This document shows, in pieces, positions 6,060-7,787 of a stretch of DNA of 7,787 nt. A program made the position numbers and the translations under genes. The notes under the pieces are model-generated. The model had not been told where the DNA came from, made no database searches, and saw only the letters and a program-made list of their open reading frames with translations. Within the stretch, counting starts at the first letter, position 1, and every line of letters starts with the position of its first letter. The DNA is from Candidatus Competibacteraceae bacterium (GTDB lineage: Bacteria; Pseudomonadota; Gammaproteobacteria; Competibacterales; Competibacteraceae), in assembly GCA_003527885.1 (NCBI GenBank), contig DPWB01000242.1, positions 1-7,787 of the forward strand, in the 5' to 3' direction.

Positions 6060-7508
6060 ATGTCAACTGTAAAATTTTTCAGCGGCGAGCAAATCCCTCT
6101 GGAAATGCACAAGGTGCGTATCGTCCAGAAATTGAACCTACCGCCGGTGGACTACCGGCTGAAAGCGATCAGCGAAGCCGGCAACAACACCTTCCTGCTG
6201 CAAAACCGGGACGTGTTCATGGACATGCTGACCGACAGCGGCGTTAACGCCATGAGCGACCAGCAGCAGGCGGCCATGCTGGTGGCGGACGACAGCTACG
6301 CCGGCAGCGAAACCTACAACCGGCTCGAAACCAAATTGCGGGAGATTTTCGGCCTCCATTATTTCCTGCCGACCCACCAAGGCCGCGCCGCCGAAAATAT
6401 CCTGTCCCAGATTCTGGTCAAGCCGGGCACGATCGTGCCCATGAATTACCATTTCACCACCACCAAGGCGCACATCACCCTAAACGGTGGAACCGTCGAG
6501 GAAATCATCGCCGACGCCGGTCTTGAAGTCACCAGCGAGCACCCGTTCAAGGGCAATATGGATACCGGCAAACTGACGGCTCTCGTCGAAAAACACGGCC
6601 GCGACAAAATCGCCTTCGTCCGGATGGAAGCCGGCACCAACTTGATCGGCGGCCAGCCGTTTTCCTTGCAAAATCTCACCGACATCCGCCAAGCGTGCGA
6701 CCGGTACGGCCTGCTGTTGGTACTGGACGCCAGCCTGTTGGCCGACAATCTGTATTTCATCAAGGAGCGCGAGCCAAGCTGCAAGAATCTGAGCATCCGG
6801 GAGATCACCCACCGGATGGCGGCGCTGTGCGACATCCTCTACTTTTCCGCCCGCAAGCTCGGCTGCGCCAGGGGCGGCGGCATCTGCCTCAAGACCGAGG
6901 AGATGTATCGCAAGATGCGCGGGTTGGTCCCCCTCTATGAAGGCTTCCTGACCTACGGCGGCATGTCGGTCCGGGAAATGGAAGCGCTGACGGTCGGACT
7001 CGAAGAAACCATGGACGAGGACATGATCAACCAGGGACCGCAATTCATCCGCTACATGGTCGATGAGCTGGTCAAGCGCGGCATCCCGGTCATCACGCCC
7101 GCCGGCGGCCTCGGCTGCCACCTCAACGCCATGGAATTCCTCCGCCATGTCCCGCAAAGCCAGTATCCGGCCGGCGCGCTGGCCTCAGCACTCTACATCG
7201 CCAGCGGCGTGCGCGGCATGGAGCGCGGCACCTTGTCCGAACAGCGCGATCCCGACGGTAACGAGGTATTTTCCAACATGGAACTGCTGCGGCTGGCCCT
7301 GCCGCGCCGGGTTTTCACGCTCTCGCAAGTCAAATACGCCATCGACCGCATCGGTTGGCTGCACGAACATCGCGGGCTGGTCGGCGGGCTGGTGTTTACC
7401 GAGGAACCGGAAATTTTGCGCTTCTTCTACGGCCGGCTAAAACCGGTGTCCGACTGGCAGGAAAAACTGCTGGCCCGGTTCAGGCAGGATTTCGGCGACA
7501 GTCTGTAG
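6060..7508 (+). CDS. PLP-dependent beta-eliminating lyase, divergent tryptophanase/tyrosine phenol-lyase relative
   Basis: This 482-residue cytosolic fold-type I PLP enzyme belongs to the family that cleaves amino acids to pyruvate, ammonia and a leaving group. Aligned by eye with tyrosine phenol-lyase (TPL), it keeps the LTDSGxNAMSD start and Tyr80 of DSYAGSE (TPL Tyr71). It also keeps Arg109 of THQGR (Arg100), Phe132 (Phe123), Asn194 of NLIGGQP (Asn185), Asp223 (Asp214), Lys266 as the PLP lysine (Lys257), Arg385 and the LPRR motif at 414-417. It departs at usually fixed places. The DATR/DSAR motif is DASL, so Leu226 replaces an arginine near the cofactor, and the lysine motif is SARKLG instead of SGKKD/SAKKD. 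The substrate may therefore be neither tryptophan nor tyrosine. AAAGG lies 5 bases before the ATG. No tna-type leader peptide or permease gene is adjacent. It ends at a strong terminator and is convergent with proB. Confidence 0.88.
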   Translation: MSTVKFFSGEQIPLEMHKVRIVQKLNLPPVDYRLKAISEAGNNTFLLQNRDVFMDMLTDSGVNAMSDQQQAAMLVADDSYAGSETYNRLETKLREIFGLHYFLPTHQGRAAENILSQILVKPGTIVPMNYHFTTTKAHITLNGGTVEEIIADAGLEVTSEHPFKGNMDTGKLTALVEKHGRDKIAFVRMEAGTNLIGGQPFSLQNLTDIRQACDRYGLLLVLDASLLADNLYFIKEREPSCKNLSIREITHRMAALCDILYFSARKLGCARGGGICLKTEEMYRKMRGLVPLYEGFLTYGGMSVREMEALTVGLEETMDEDMINQGPQFIRYMVDELVKRGIPVITPAGGLGCHLNAMEFLRHVPQSQYPAGALASALYIASGVRGMERGTLSEQRDPDGNEVFSNMELLRLALPRRVFTLSQVKYAIDRIGWLHEHRGLVGGLVFTEEPEILRFFYGRLKPVSDWQEKLLARFRQDFGDSL

Positions 7509-7511
7509 GCA

Positions 7512-7547
7512 ACAGCAAAAAGGCCGCGCCGGCGGCCTTTTTGCTGT
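7512..7547. terminator. Bidirectional rho-independent terminator
   Basis: ACAGCAAAAAGGCCGC (7512-7527) and its exact complement at 7532-7547 form a perfect 16-bp stem with a GCCG loop. The A-run on one arm and the T-run on the other serve both directions. It lies 3 bases after the lyase stop and 12 bases from the end of the convergent proB gene, so it probably terminates both. Confidence 0.92.
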
Positions 7548-7559
7548 CACTCGCAAAAT

Positions 7560-7787
7560 TCACCCGGTCTGCTGCTCGGTGGCGACCAACACCAGATTGT
7601 CGCGGTGGATCAATTCCGGTTCGTCGATATGGCCGATGGCCGCCTCAATCCGGCGAGTGGTCTTGCCGATCAGCAACAATGCGCGTTCGGTATCGTAGTT
7701 CACCAGCCCGCGCGCGATTTCGTCTCCCGAAGGGTCCAGACACGCCACCAGGTCGCCCCGGTCGAAGCGGCCTTCCACCGCCGTCAC
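7560..7787 (-). CDS. proB: Glutamate 5-kinase, C-terminal PUA domain (partial)
   Basis: The last 75 residues of a leftward gene are visible. The 5' part lies beyond the window, and the first visible codon GTG is internal. The segment reads VEGRFDRGDLVACLDPSG, then EIARGLVNYD, and near the end EPELIHRDNLVL, the typical PUA domain at the C-terminus of bacterial glutamate 5-kinase. The enzyme phosphorylates glutamate in the first step of proline synthesis in the cytosol. The kinase domain is not in view. The stop (TGA, 7562-7560) lies 12 bases from the shared terminator. No defect is visible in the part present. Confidence 0.93.
   Translation of the reverse strand: MTAVEGRFDRGDLVACLDPSGDEIARGLVNYDTERALLLIGKTTRRIEAAIGHIDEPELIHRDNLVLVATEQQTG

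Noticed and set aside
6480..7157. A 225-codon open frame on the minus strand
   Set aside because: It is opposite the PLP lyase, which has all family motifs. The antisense translation is low-complexity Ala/Gly/Asp without a recognisable family.
1..7787. CRISPR array, complete insertion sequence or phage genes
   Set aside because: No regularly spaced repeats, transposase, integrase or structural phage protein could be seen on either strand.

Overview
This window looks like the start of an assembled contig from a GC-rich proteobacterium, most likely a gammaproteobacterium. The grounds are the codon use, the bacterial-type tRNA-Thr and the proB tail. The genus cannot be fixed from sequence alone. 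The first 74 bases are not biological: a poly-T run, an exact copy of the Illumina P5 adapter and an 8-base i5 index are fused to the contig. The sequence up to about 483 should therefore be treated as a possible chimeric join. Positions 75-201 read as the C-terminal tail of an unidentified membrane protein, and 202-483 holds no recognisable gene.

The core of the window is a compact accessory locus, 484-5769. Three genes run leftward as an operon. First is a small two-CxxC zinc-ribbon protein with a proline-rich tail. It overlaps by 4 bases a small protein with two membrane helices that resembles SLATT-type 2TM effectors. After 39 bases comes a large CHAT protease fused to a STAND-type NTPase and the beginning of a TPR-like region. 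The CHAT gene carries a one-base frameshift near 2851 and stops in the middle of a TPR-like repeat at 484, where the DNA is strikingly AT-rich. Divergent from this operon, across an 84-base gap, lies a full-length HSP90-family ATPase. The inferred picture is a STAND/CHAT sensor-protease with a candidate membrane effector, a zinc-ribbon accessory protein and possibly its own HSP90-like chaperone. This would be a candidate conflict (defence or cell-death) system. No experiment or database search supports it here.

To the right the sequence becomes ordinary chromosome. A tRNA-Thr(CGT) has its own promoter and a strong terminator. It is followed by a 482-codon PLP-dependent beta-eliminating lyase of the tryptophanase/tyrosine phenol-lyase fold with altered active-site residues. 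A 16-bp perfect bidirectional terminator separates this from the convergent 3' end of proB (glutamate 5-kinase, PUA domain), which runs off the window.
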